From NCBI GenBank assembly GCA_028717525.1, contig JAQUNT010000118.1, positions 1 to 6,968 on the forward strand: a stretch of 6,968 bases of DNA, written 5' to 3'. Numbering within the stretch: the first letter of the stretch is position 1; each line of letters opens with the position of its first letter. This document shows positions 1-5,676 of the stretch, piece by piece. Below the pieces are notes generated by a model. That model was not told the origin of the DNA and did no database searches. It was given only the letters and a program-made list of their open reading frames with translations. This stretch comes from Elusimicrobiota bacterium. GTDB lineage: Bacteria > Elusimicrobiota > Elusimicrobia > UBA1565 > UBA9628. The position numbers were made by a program, and so were the translations under genes.

Positions 1-183
1 CAGCTCACGCACGGCGAAGGCGCCAACGAGAACCCGACCTGGTCTCCCGACGGCCGCTTCCTGGCCTTCTCCAGCACGCGCAACGGGCGCAGCGAGCTCT
101 TCGTCATGGACTCGGACGGCTCCGCGCCGCACCGCCTCGCCGACATCCCGGGCAACACCACCACCCCGACCTGGTCGAACTAG
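1..183 (+). CDS. tolB: TolB-like beta-propeller protein, C-terminal fragment
   Basis: This is the last 60 codons of a gene that begins outside the window; it ends at TAG 181-183. The visible peptide contains the WD40-like (PD40) blade signature NPTWSPDGRFLAFSS, followed by a strand with ELFVMDSDGS and then a closing TPTWSN. This is the repeat pattern of the TolB C-terminal propeller: P-x-WSPDGR, a hydrophobic strand with FSS, then 'MDxDGS'. In Gram-negative bacteria TolB is a periplasmic component of the Tol-Pal system, which links Pal to the inner-membrane Tol complex. Ending right after a PTWS blade edge is typical of TolB and its relatives. Other PD40 proteins, such as the propeller of prolyl oligopeptidase-like peptidases, share the motif, so the tolB name is likely but not certain without the N-terminal domain. 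The next gene starts 27 bases downstream on the same strand, with no visible terminator between them, so co-transcription is plausible. Confidence 0.72.
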   Translation, partial: QLTHGEGANENPTWSPDGRFLAFSSTRNGRSELFVMDSDGSAPHRLADIPGNTTTPTWSN

Positions 184-200
184 CCTCCGTCGAGCGCATA

Positions 201-206
201 GGGGAG
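201..206 (+). promoter_or_regulatory. Ribosome binding site of the saccharopine dehydrogenase-like gene
   Basis: GGGGAG lies four bases before the ATG at 211. It supports that ATG as the start; the encoded N-terminus also begins directly with the first Rossmann strand, as expected. Confidence 0.65.
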
Positions 207-210
207 CACG

Positions 211-1389
211 ATGAGATTCATGATACTGGGAGCCGGGATGCAGGGCCGGGCCTGCGCCTTCGACATGCTCAAGAACCCGGCGGTGACCGAGGTCCTGCTG
301 GCCGACAGTTCCGCGCCGATGCTGACCTCGGCCAAGGCCTTCCTAAAGTCTCCCCGGATCAAGACCGTCCGGGCCGACGCCGGCGACGCCGCGCGCGTGA
401 AGAGCCTGGCCCGCGGCCGCGACGCCCTGGTCAGCGCCGTGCCCTATTTCTTCAACCTGACCCTGGCGAAGGCGGCCGTTGCCGCCCAGGTCAACTACGT
501 CGATCTGGGCGGCGACACCGGCATCGTGCGCCAGGAGTTGGCCCTGCACGCGCAGGCCAAGAAGGCCGGCGTCTGCGTGCTGCCCGACAACGGCCTCGGG
601 CCGGGCATGATCTCCACCATCGCGGTGCACGGCATGGAGCAGCTCGACCAGGCGGACGAGGTCCTCATCCGCGACGGCGGCCTGCCCCAGAAGCCGGTGC
701 CGCCCATGGACTACATGCTCACCTTCTCGGAGCACGGGCTCATCAACGAGTACGTGGGGAACGCCACGGCCCTGCGCGACGGCAGACGCGTGGAGGTCCC
801 GGGCCTCTCCGAGGTCGAGACCATCGACCTGCCCGCACCCTTGGGCCGCTGCGAGGCCGCCCACGCGGCCGGCGGACTCTCCACCATGGCCTGGACCTAC
901 GCCGGCAAGGTCAAGACCATGGACAACAAGCTCATCCGCTACCCGGGCCACATCGCGGTCATCAACGCCATGCGCGCCATGGGCTTCTTCGACCAGAAGC
1001 CGCACGCCTTCGGGAGGTCCCGCCTCTCCCCCCGCGAGATGAGCGCGCGGCTGTTCCGCGAGCACTTCGACCGGCCCGGGGACAAGGACTTGGTGGTTAT
1101 CCGCGTCACGGTGCGCGGGCGCAAGGACGGCAGGCGGGCCGAGGTGGTCTACACCATGCTCGACCGCTACGATGAGCGGACCCGCATGACCGCCATGATG
1201 CGCACCACGGGCTTCCCCGTCTCCATCGTGGCGCAGATGGCCGCGGCGCGCCGCATCCCGCCCGGAGCCCACACCGTCGAGGCGGGCGTCCCCGCCGGCG
1301 AGTTCATCCGGGAGGCCCGCCGCCGCGGCTTCGACCTGAACGTGGAGTCCCGCTTCCTGCAGCCCCGGGAGCGCATTGCTGGGATATGA
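211..1389 (+). CDS. Saccharopine dehydrogenase family NAD(P)-dependent oxidoreductase
   Basis: The protein has 392 residues, a normal length for single-function saccharopine dehydrogenase / lysine 6-dehydrogenase-like enzymes. The N-terminus is a Rossmann fold: strand FMILGAGMQGRA at 3-14 carries GxGxxG (G7, G9, G12), and an acidic D32 closes the second strand. Family signatures follow: VPYFFN at 77-82, NYVDLGGD at 95-102, and VLPDNGLGPGMIS at 123-135, the segment that closes the nucleotide domain. The C-terminal domain shows LIRYPGH at 241-247 and RTTGFPVSIVAQM at 331-343, both typical of the saccharopine dehydrogenase C-terminal domain. These enzymes form or cleave secondary amines of amino acids in the cytoplasm, for example in lysine metabolism. 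The exact substrate cannot be read from the sequence, and no lysine-pathway neighbour is present. There is no signal peptide. The gene follows the tolB-like gene by 27 bases and ends 46 bases before the chosen start of the lipoprotein gene. Confidence 0.9.
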   Translation: MRFMILGAGMQGRACAFDMLKNPAVTEVLLADSSAPMLTSAKAFLKSPRIKTVRADAGDAARVKSLARGRDALVSAVPYFFNLTLAKAAVAAQVNYVDLGGDTGIVRQELALHAQAKKAGVCVLPDNGLGPGMISTIAVHGMEQLDQADEVLIRDGGLPQKPVPPMDYMLTFSEHGLINEYVGNATALRDGRRVEVPGLSEVETIDLPAPLGRCEAAHAAGGLSTMAWTYAGKVKTMDNKLIRYPGHIAVINAMRAMGFFDQKPHAFGRSRLSPREMSARLFREHFDRPGDKDLVVIRVTVRGRKDGRRAEVVYTMLDRYDERTRMTAMMRTTGFPVSIVAQMAAARRIPPGAHTVEAGVPAGEFIREARRRGFDLNVESRFLQPRERIAGI

Positions 1390-1403
1390 TAACATCTCCA
1401 GGT

Positions 1404-1423
1404 CCCGCCCGAAGCCGGGCGGG
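1404..1423 (+). other. Perfect 8-bp GC hairpin just upstream of a ribosome binding site
   Basis: CCCGCCCG (1404-1411) and CGGGCGGG (1416-1423) are perfect inverted repeats around the 4-base loop AAGC, extendable by a T-G wobble pair (1403/1424). The hairpin fills the gap between the dehydrogenase stop (1389) and the AAGGAG Shine-Dalgarno (1425-1430), which begins one or two bases after the stem. There is no T-tract after it, so it does not look like an intrinsic terminator. In RNA it could protect the downstream message end or limit access to the ribosome binding site. The structure is seen in the sequence; its role is inferred. Confidence 0.5.
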
Positions 1424-1424
1424 G

Positions 1425-1430
1425 AAGGAG
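1425..1430 (+). promoter_or_regulatory. Ribosome binding site that fixes a TTG start for the lipoprotein
   Basis: AAGGAG lies five bases before TTG 1436. It decides the start in favour of this TTG over an in-frame TTG at 1376, which has no Shine-Dalgarno and would place 20 extra polar residues before the signal peptide. Confidence 0.7.
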
Positions 1431-1435
1431 CGATC

Positions 1436-1933
1436 TTGCGCAAGACCGGGTTTCTGCTTCTGCTGGCCGTCGTCTGTCTCGGCTGCGCGCAGCCGGGCAG
1501 CCGCGTCGAGCACGATCCGGCGGCCGACCTCTCGCGCTACCGGCGCGTCGGAGTAGCCCCCTTCGTGGACCGCCGCGGCCAGGGCCCGCGCATCACGGAG
1601 GGCCTCCAGGCCGGGCTGAGGGGCCTCCTGCACGGGGGGGCGGACCAGGAGGTGGTCGCCGCCATCCTCAGGGAGCACAAGCCGGACCGGGAATTCGGCC
1701 TGAGCGTGGAGGCCCTGGAGCTCCTCCGCGTCAAGGCCTCCGCCGACGCGATCCTGATCGGCAGCCTGAGCTCCGACGGAAAAGCGGCCTCGCTGACTCT
1801 GGTCGACCTGGAGACCGGGGAGGCGGTCCTGCGGGCCGCGCTCAGGCCCCCCGGCCGGAAGCAGAAGGCCTTTGCCGGCCCGGAGGAGGTCGTCGCGGAG
1901 TCTTTGCGCGTCCTGGCCGTGCTGGCCCGTTAG
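1436..1933 (+). CDS. Small lipoprotein with CsgG/LpoB/GNA1162-like fold features
   Basis: With the TTG start at 1436 the protein has 165 residues. It begins with a classic lipoprotein signal: basic RK at 2-3, a hydrophobic stretch at 5-15, and the lipobox-like CLGC ending at C17, the likely lipidated cysteine. The -3 residue is C rather than the usual L, a mild deviation. The mature part starts with a polar linker, then RYRRVGVAPF at 34-43, a mid-protein ADAILIGSL at 103-111, and LTLVDLETGEAVLRA at 120-134. The pattern 'strand + VAPF', then 'ADAILIG', then 'LVDLETGE' is what is seen in CsgG, LpoB and GNA1162-type envelope lipoproteins, which share an alpha/beta domain. Placement in the outer membrane or periplasm is inferred. 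The specific family is uncertain, as are any links to peptidoglycan synthesis or secretion. Its 3' end overlaps the convergent membrane protein gene by 92 bases. Confidence 0.78.
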   Translation: MRKTGFLLLLAVVCLGCAQPGSRVEHDPAADLSRYRRVGVAPFVDRRGQGPRITEGLQAGLRGLLHGGADQEVVAAILREHKPDREFGLSVEALELLRVKASADAILIGSLSSDGKAASLTLVDLETGEAVLRAALRPPGRKQKAFAGPEEVVAESLRVLAVLAR

Positions 1934-3692
1934 CCCCGGAAGCGGCGATCCGGTAGACCGAGAAGCCCGGGTTGGAGTAGAGGGCCGCGCCCGGGAAGGC
2001 TCGCGCGGACGGAGCGATGAGGTAGCCGGCCCCGTACCTGCCCGCCAGGCGCGACAGCTCCGCTCCGGGAGGCAGGGACTCGGCCCTCATGGAATCGGCG
2101 ATGCGCCTGAGCCACTCCGCTCCAAAAGCCGGGTCCCAGTGCACGGCGCACGCGTCCGTCCATTCGGTCACGGGCGAGCGGCGGGAGAAGACGCGGAAGC
2201 CCTGGGAATCCGCAGGCACGAAGAATACCGCGCCGGACGGGGTCTCGGCCCTCGCCCACTCCTGGACCAGCCGCCACTGCGCCTGCCGCGCCGCTCCGGC
2301 GTCGTGAGCGCGGACCAGGCGGAGCCTGTGCCCCAGCCAGGGAGCCAAGGGCAGCAGGCCCAGGACCAGCGCGACGCAGGCCCGGCGTGCCGGCGGGCCG
2401 GCCCCAGCCCCCGGAGCCGCCCCCGGGGCCAAGATGAGCGCGAAGAGCAGCCCCATGGACAGGTTCCACCAGAGCTGCACCGGCGAGATGAGAATGTTGC
2501 CCAGGCAGCAGAGCAGTCCCGCGGCGGCGCCCCGGCGCGTCCAGACGGGTCGGCGCAGGACCAGGAGCAGGAGGACGCACAGGGGATAGGGCGACGGCCC
2601 GACCCGCGCCAGGCAGGCGACGGTCAGGGCTCCCAGGGCCAAGGGGACCAGCCCCGGCTCATCCAGCGCGGCCGCGATGCGATCCGCGGCGCAGACCAGG
2701 GCGAGTACGCAGAAGACCGCGTCGCCGCGGAACAGCTGGGCCAGCACCACGGCCGGCACGGGCAGAACCTCGCCGAAAAACCACGCCGCCAGAGCCATCG
2801 CCGCGACGGCCGCCAGGAAGGCGCGCAGACTCCGGGACGGCTTGCAGCGGGGCAGAGCGGACCACACCAGGCCGAGCAGCAGGGGGACCTTGGTCAGGAT
2901 GTCGGACCACTTCGCCGCGGACCACAGGCTCGGGAAGTAGTGGCCGGGATACCACAGCCTGAGGATCTCCACCGTCTGGCGGTCCCCCCAGGCCCCGGGA
3001 GGCCGATGCGCGCCCTGCCACCAGAGCCAGGGCAGCATGAGGAGGGCGAAGGTCAGCCAGCCGCGCCAAACCCGGCCCGGAGGACTCCAGAGGGTCGCCG
3101 CCAAGAACATGAGGGCGACGTGGCCGGCTGCCAGGCCGTTGAGGGCGCAGCCCGCGGCCAGGAGCCCGAAGGCGGGCGCGCCGCGGCCTTCCAGAAACCA
3201 GGCCATGGACAGCAGCAGGCAAGGCGCGGCCAGCGTGGTGTGGTAGAGGCTGCTCTTGATCATGGGCTCCTCGCCCAGGGGCGTGAGCACGTTGGTCAAG
3301 GGGCTGACGGCGGCCAGCAGGCAGGCCAGGACGGCCGTCCGGCGTCCCGGGAACATCGCGGCGGCCGTCCGGTAGACGGCGGCGAACCAGAACAGCCGCA
3401 CGGGGAGGTACAGGAGCAGATGCAGACGTTCCAGGTCGACCGGGCCGGACAGGAAGGCCATCAGGCGGGGATAGAGGCTGGGGAACCAGCGCATGGCCTC
3501 GAGATAGGGGTCGGCCGGGTAGAAGCCGGGGTCCTTGAGCCGGCCGATGAGGGGCACGACCTGGACGACGTGCGGGTCGCTGCCGAAGCTGTAGCCGTAG
3601 AGCAGCAGGTTGAGCAGGAAGGCCGACAAGACCGTCAGCCCGGGCGCCCAGAAGGCCGCCGATGGGCCGCGCGGGTCCGGCCGCTCAGCCAC
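1842..3692 (-). CDS. Polytopic membrane protein, GT-C-like / DUF6798-like, third gene of the regulator operon
   Basis: This 616-residue protein has about ten or more membrane helices between residues 15 and 455, then a soluble C-terminal domain. Near the N-terminus, after the first helix, is GSDPHVVQVVPLIGRL with DPGFYPADPYLE (residues 37-65). The C-terminal domain has WRLVQEWARAETPSGAVFF (473-491), then FRVFSRRSPVTEW (499-511). This combination (loop with a D-rich 'FYPADP', late 'W..ar..TP..A.f..P....FR..srR') is what I recall from large bacterial membrane proteins annotated as DUF6798, related in layout to GT-C glycosyltransferases; function is unproven. The start is GTG 3692, eight bases inside the kinase gene. 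No Shine-Dalgarno is seen there, so coupling to kinase translation is likely. Recognisable domain sequence stops near R581. The last ~30 residues are Pro/Arg/Gly-rich and mostly encoded antisense to the lipoprotein gene, so the true end may be near 1930 (see findings). Confidence 0.8.
   Translation of the reverse strand: MAERPDPRGPSAAFWAPGLTVLSAFLLNLLLYGYSFGSDPHVVQVVPLIGRLKDPGFYPADPYLEAMRWFPSLYPRLMAFLSGPVDLERLHLLLYLPVRLFWFAAVYRTAAAMFPGRRTAVLACLLAAVSPLTNVLTPLGEEPMIKSSLYHTTLAAPCLLLSMAWFLEGRGAPAFGLLAAGCALNGLAAGHVALMFLAATLWSPPGRVWRGWLTFALLMLPWLWWQGAHRPPGAWGDRQTVEILRLWYPGHYFPSLWSAAKWSDILTKVPLLLGLVWSALPRCKPSRSLRAFLAAVAAMALAAWFFGEVLPVPAVVLAQLFRGDAVFCVLALVCAADRIAAALDEPGLVPLALGALTVACLARVGPSPYPLCVLLLLVLRRPVWTRRGAAAGLLCCLGNILISPVQLWWNLSMGLLFALILAPGAAPGAGAGPPARRACVALVLGLLPLAPWLGHRLRLVRAHDAGAARQAQWRLVQEWARAETPSGAVFFVPADSQGFRVFSRRSPVTEWTDACAVHWDPAFGAEWLRRIADSMRAESLPPGAELSRLAGRYGAGYLIAPSARAFPGAALYSNPGFSVYRIAASGANGPARPGRAKTPRRPPPGRQRPSASGRGA
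3685..3692 (-). promoter_or_regulatory. 8-base stop/start overlap (GTGGCTGA) coupling kinase and membrane protein
   Basis: The GTG start of the membrane protein and the TGA stop of the kinase lie in the same eight bases. With no Shine-Dalgarno visible ahead of the GTG, re-initiation by ribosomes finishing the kinase is the simplest reading. Confidence 0.6.
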
Positions 3693-4923
3693 GGCGGGGC
3701 AAGGTCACGGTGAAGCGGGCGCCCCGGCCGAGACCGTCGCTGGAGGCGATGATGGTCCCGCCGTGCTTCTGCAGAACGCGCAGGGCGGCGGAAAGGCCCA
3801 GCCCGCTGCCCTCCTTGCCCTTGGTGGTGAAGAAAGGCTCGAAGATGCGCTCCTGCTCCTCCGTCCGGATGCCCCGGCCGTCGTCCTCGATGACCACCTC
3901 GCAGAGGGTCGGCTTCCAGGGCAGCCCGCGCCAGTTGAACTTCCCCTTCGCGGTCCGCGCCGTCACGCTGATGCGGCCGCCGCTGCGGACCGAGTCGGCG
4001 GCATTGTGCAGAACGACGAGCAGGGCCTCCTCCAGGAGGACGGGGTCTCCCAGCACAGGCAAGGACTCGGCGATGGAGACGATCAGGCGGACCCGACGGT
4101 TCTGCAGGCGCGGGGTCAGCGCGTCGAGCGCGCGCCGCAGGGGCTCGCGCAGGTCGAAGCGCACGCGGTCCATCTCCTCGATGCGACCCAGGTCCAGGAG
4201 GCTCTTGAGGATCACCCGGCAGTGCGCGACCTCGTCGCGGATCTGGTTGAGCTCGGAGAGCTCCTGCGGCGTGCGCCGCTCGCCCTTGGAGAGGACCTCC
4301 GCGTTGACCATGATGGTGGTCAGCGGCCCCTTGATGCGGTGCGCCACCTCAGCGGCCAGCCGGCCCAGGGCGGCCAGCCTGCCGAACTGCACCAGGCGGT
4401 CCTGGTGCCGGCGCTCGAGGTCTCCCTGGACCTGCCGGCTGTCGCGGGAGAGGATGGCCAGAAGGGCCGAGGACACCCAAAGCAGGTTGACGCGCAGCCA
4501 GAAGTCCGCGGTGTGGGGCAGGCCGCGGCCAGGGTACCAGGCGGAGAGGATGTAGAGGCCCGAGGTCACCAGCGCCACGATCAGGCTCTGGGCCAGGTTG
4601 CGCAGCAGGGCGGTGCCGAAGATGATGATGAAGTAGATGAGGTAGAGGTCCGACCCGTGCTGGGTCCAATGCAGGATGATGGAGGCCAGGAGCGCGTCGC
4701 CCATGAAGAGGCCCACCTCGAAATACCAGCTGGCCAGGACCTTCTCCGGCACCACCTGCAGGAAGACCATCGCCCCGCCGCCCGCCAGCATCAGGAACAG
4801 GAAGCGGCTCTCCCATTCGGACAGGTCGCTCTGCTGGTAGAGGAAGATGAGCAGCAGGACGGCCATGAACAGGCCCTGGAAGGCGAAGTAGACGGCGCGC
4901 CGGCCAGCGCCTGCTTCAGCCAT
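3685..4923 (-). CDS. Membrane sensor histidine kinase (HisKA-HATPase_c)
   Basis: The protein has 412 residues. Residues about 10-158 hold six hydrophobic segments with short loops and no sizeable periplasmic domain, no HAMP and no PAS. A helical linker (160-185) leads into the dimerisation/H-box region, with the probable phospho-accepting H195 in AHRIKGPL. The ATP-binding domain shows the N-box around N307 (LHNAADS), the G1 box DDGRG at 347-351, the F box FEPFF at 361-365, and the G2 box GSGLGL at 372-377. It should autophosphorylate and pass phosphate to the regulator encoded immediately upstream. Two oddities: H195 is followed by R where most HisKA kinases have E or D, and the N-box has V303 where the first of two asparagines usually sits. 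The other ATP-site motifs are intact, so it is probably active. The ATG start overlaps the regulator stop by eight bases, with at most a weak AGGG ahead of it. Confidence 0.93.
   Translation of the reverse strand: MAEAGAGRRAVYFAFQGLFMAVLLLIFLYQQSDLSEWESRFLFLMLAGGGAMVFLQVVPEKVLASWYFEVGLFMGDALLASIILHWTQHGSDLYLIYFIIIFGTALLRNLAQSLIVALVTSGLYILSAWYPGRGLPHTADFWLRVNLLWVSSALLAILSRDSRQVQGDLERRHQDRLVQFGRLAALGRLAAEVAHRIKGPLTTIMVNAEVLSKGERRTPQELSELNQIRDEVAHCRVILKSLLDLGRIEEMDRVRFDLREPLRRALDALTPRLQNRRVRLIVSIAESLPVLGDPVLLEEALLVVLHNAADSVRSGGRISVTARTAKGKFNWRGLPWKPTLCEVVIEDDGRGIRTEEQERIFEPFFTTKGKEGSGLGLSAALRVLQKHGGTIIASSDGLGRGARFTVTLPRRG
4916..4923 (-). promoter_or_regulatory. 8-base stop/start overlap (ATGGCTGA) coupling regulator and kinase
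   Basis: The ATG of the kinase and the TGA of the response regulator share eight bases. The layout matches the next junction at 3685-3692, differing only in the first base. Translational coupling is inferred. Confidence 0.6.
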
Positions 4924-5602
4924 GCGGGCCCTGGAATCGGTAGCCGAATTTGGGCACGGTCTCGATCAAGTCTCCCCGCTTGCCGAGCTTCCTGCGGATG
5001 TTCTTGATATGCGTGTCCAGGCTCCGGGTGGCCACGTCCATCCCGTAGGAGGAGGTGTTCTCGATGAGATAGCTGCGGCTCAAGGCCTGCCCGCGCTTGG
5101 AGGCCAGCAGGTAGAGGACCTCGAACTCCTTGGGCTGCAGGAGCGCGAGCCGGCCGTCCACGGAGACGGAGCGGTTGTTCCAGTCCAGCCGCAAGCCGGA
5201 GACGGCGATGAGCCCGTGGCGGGTCTCGGGCCGGTAGCGCCTGAGCACGCTCTGGATCCGCGCCAGGAGTTCCATGGCGCCGAAGGGCTTGACCACGTAG
5301 TCATCCGCGCCGAGATTGAGGCCCACGACCTTGTCGCCTTCGCTGGCCATCCCCGTCAGGAAGATGACCGGGATGTCGTGGGTGGCCGAGTTGTCCTTGA
5401 GCGCCTTGAGCACGGCCCGGCCGTCACCTCCGGGCATGCGGATGTCGAGCAGGATGAGGTCCGGGCGCAGACGGATGGCGGCGGGCAAGGCCTGGTCGGG
5501 GACGGAGACATGCTCGAGCGAGAAACAATCCTCCAAGGTCAGAGTCTTCTCCACCGCGGCCACGATGAGGGGATCGTCTTCGATGATCAGGATCTTGGGC
5601 AT
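4916..5602 (-). CDS. OmpR/PhoB-family response regulator
   Basis: The protein has 228 residues, the standard length for this family. The receiver domain (about 1-122) has the acidic pocket E8-D9-D10, phospho-acceptor D53 in LILLDIRMPGGDG, T83 in VIFLTG, and K105-P106 in ADDYVVKPFG. The winged-helix DNA-binding domain (about 130-224) shows the LQPKEFEVLYLL segment at 155-166, the recognition helix region RSLDTHIKNIRRKLG at 193-207, and the wing ETVPKFGYRF at 214-223. It is a DNA-binding transcription factor activated by phosphorylation, most likely by the kinase encoded next in the operon. The ATG at 5602 is secure, because the first receiver strand (KILIIEDD) begins two residues later. No Shine-Dalgarno is seen before it. 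A sigma70-like promoter with repeat elements lies 30-58 bases upstream, suggesting possible autoregulation. The regulon and signal are not evident. Confidence 0.96.
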   Translation of the reverse strand: MPKILIIEDDPLIVAAVEKTLTLEDCFSLEHVSVPDQALPAAIRLRPDLILLDIRMPGGDGRAVLKALKDNSATHDIPVIFLTGMASEGDKVVGLNLGADDYVVKPFGAMELLARIQSVLRRYRPETRHGLIAVSGLRLDWNNRSVSVDGRLALLQPKEFEVLYLLASKRGQALSRSYLIENTSSYGMDVATRSLDTHIKNIRRKLGKRGDLIETVPKFGYRFQGPHG

Positions 5603-5631
5603 GTGGGCTGGAGGCGCGGCCCAGCTTGGCC

Positions 5632-5660
5632 ATTATAGTGAATTCACGATTCCCGAACAA
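5632..5660 (-). promoter_or_regulatory. Sigma70-like promoter of the response regulator operon
   Basis: On the minus strand a perfect -10 box TATAAT (5637-5632) is preceded at a 17-base spacing by TTGTTC (5660-5655), which keeps the TTG of the -35 consensus. The site lies in a short AT-richer island in the 74-base gap between the upstream membrane protein gene (stop at 5677) and the regulator start (5602). Transcription would be expected to begin near 5625, giving a leader of about 23 bases. Confidence 0.65.
5638..5647. repeat. 10-bp perfect palindrome in the promoter spacer
   Basis: GTGAATTCAC is its own reverse complement and sits directly next to the -10 box, inside the -35/-10 spacer. 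That is a usual position for a repressor operator. The palindrome is seen directly; operator function is inferred. Confidence 0.5.
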
Positions 5661-5666
5661 CTCACG
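5641..5666 (-). repeat. Direct repeat CGTGAGTT / CGTGAATT over the promoter
   Basis: On the minus strand CGTGAGTT (5666-5659) and CGTGAATT (5648-5641) match at 7 of 8 bases, with starts 18 bases apart. The first overlaps the -35 box and the second forms half of the palindrome beside the -10. OmpR/PhoB regulators bind tandem direct repeats, though usually with about 11-bp spacing, so autoregulation is possible but unproven. Confidence 0.4.
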
Positions 5667-5676
5667 GCCGGGGCGC

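Noticed and set aside
1385..1390. TATGAT as a -10 box for the lipoprotein gene
   Set aside because: It matches the consensus at 5 of 6 bases, but nothing resembling a -35 lies at 16-18 bases upstream and no extended -10 TG is present. It also overlaps the dehydrogenase stop.
1376..1435. Upstream TTG (1376) as lipoprotein start, adding 20 residues
   Set aside because: No ribosome site, overlaps the dehydrogenase end, reads through the hairpin, and would bury the signal peptide behind a polar extension.
343..1443. 366-codon open frame antisense to the dehydrogenase gene
   Set aside because: Its product is rich in G, A, V, H and D with no recognisable motif, a typical shadow in GC-rich DNA. 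The + strand frame has clear family signatures over the same bases.
1936..1953. CCGGA/TCCGG hairpin near the convergent gene ends, as a terminator
   Set aside because: Only a 5-bp stem with an 8-base loop and no T-tract on either strand.
1930..2580. 216-codon minus strand frame inside the 616-residue membrane protein gene
   Set aside because: Pro/Gly/Arg-rich alternative-frame translation; not a separate gene. Its TAA at 1930 matters only as a possible original stop for the membrane protein.
1872..3713. 613-codon + strand frame opposite the 616-residue membrane protein
   Set aside because: The peptide is low-complexity (R, G, Q, P, E) with no domain, and starts inside the lipoprotein gene. 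The minus strand frame encodes well-formed membrane helices.
3610..5007. 465-codon + strand frame opposite the kinase
   Set aside because: Shadow of the kinase gene. The composition is charged and repetitive, and the opposite strand has full kinase motifs.
4922..5638. 238-codon + strand frame opposite the response regulator
   Set aside because: Shadow of a canonical OmpR-family gene; no motif and no ribosome site.
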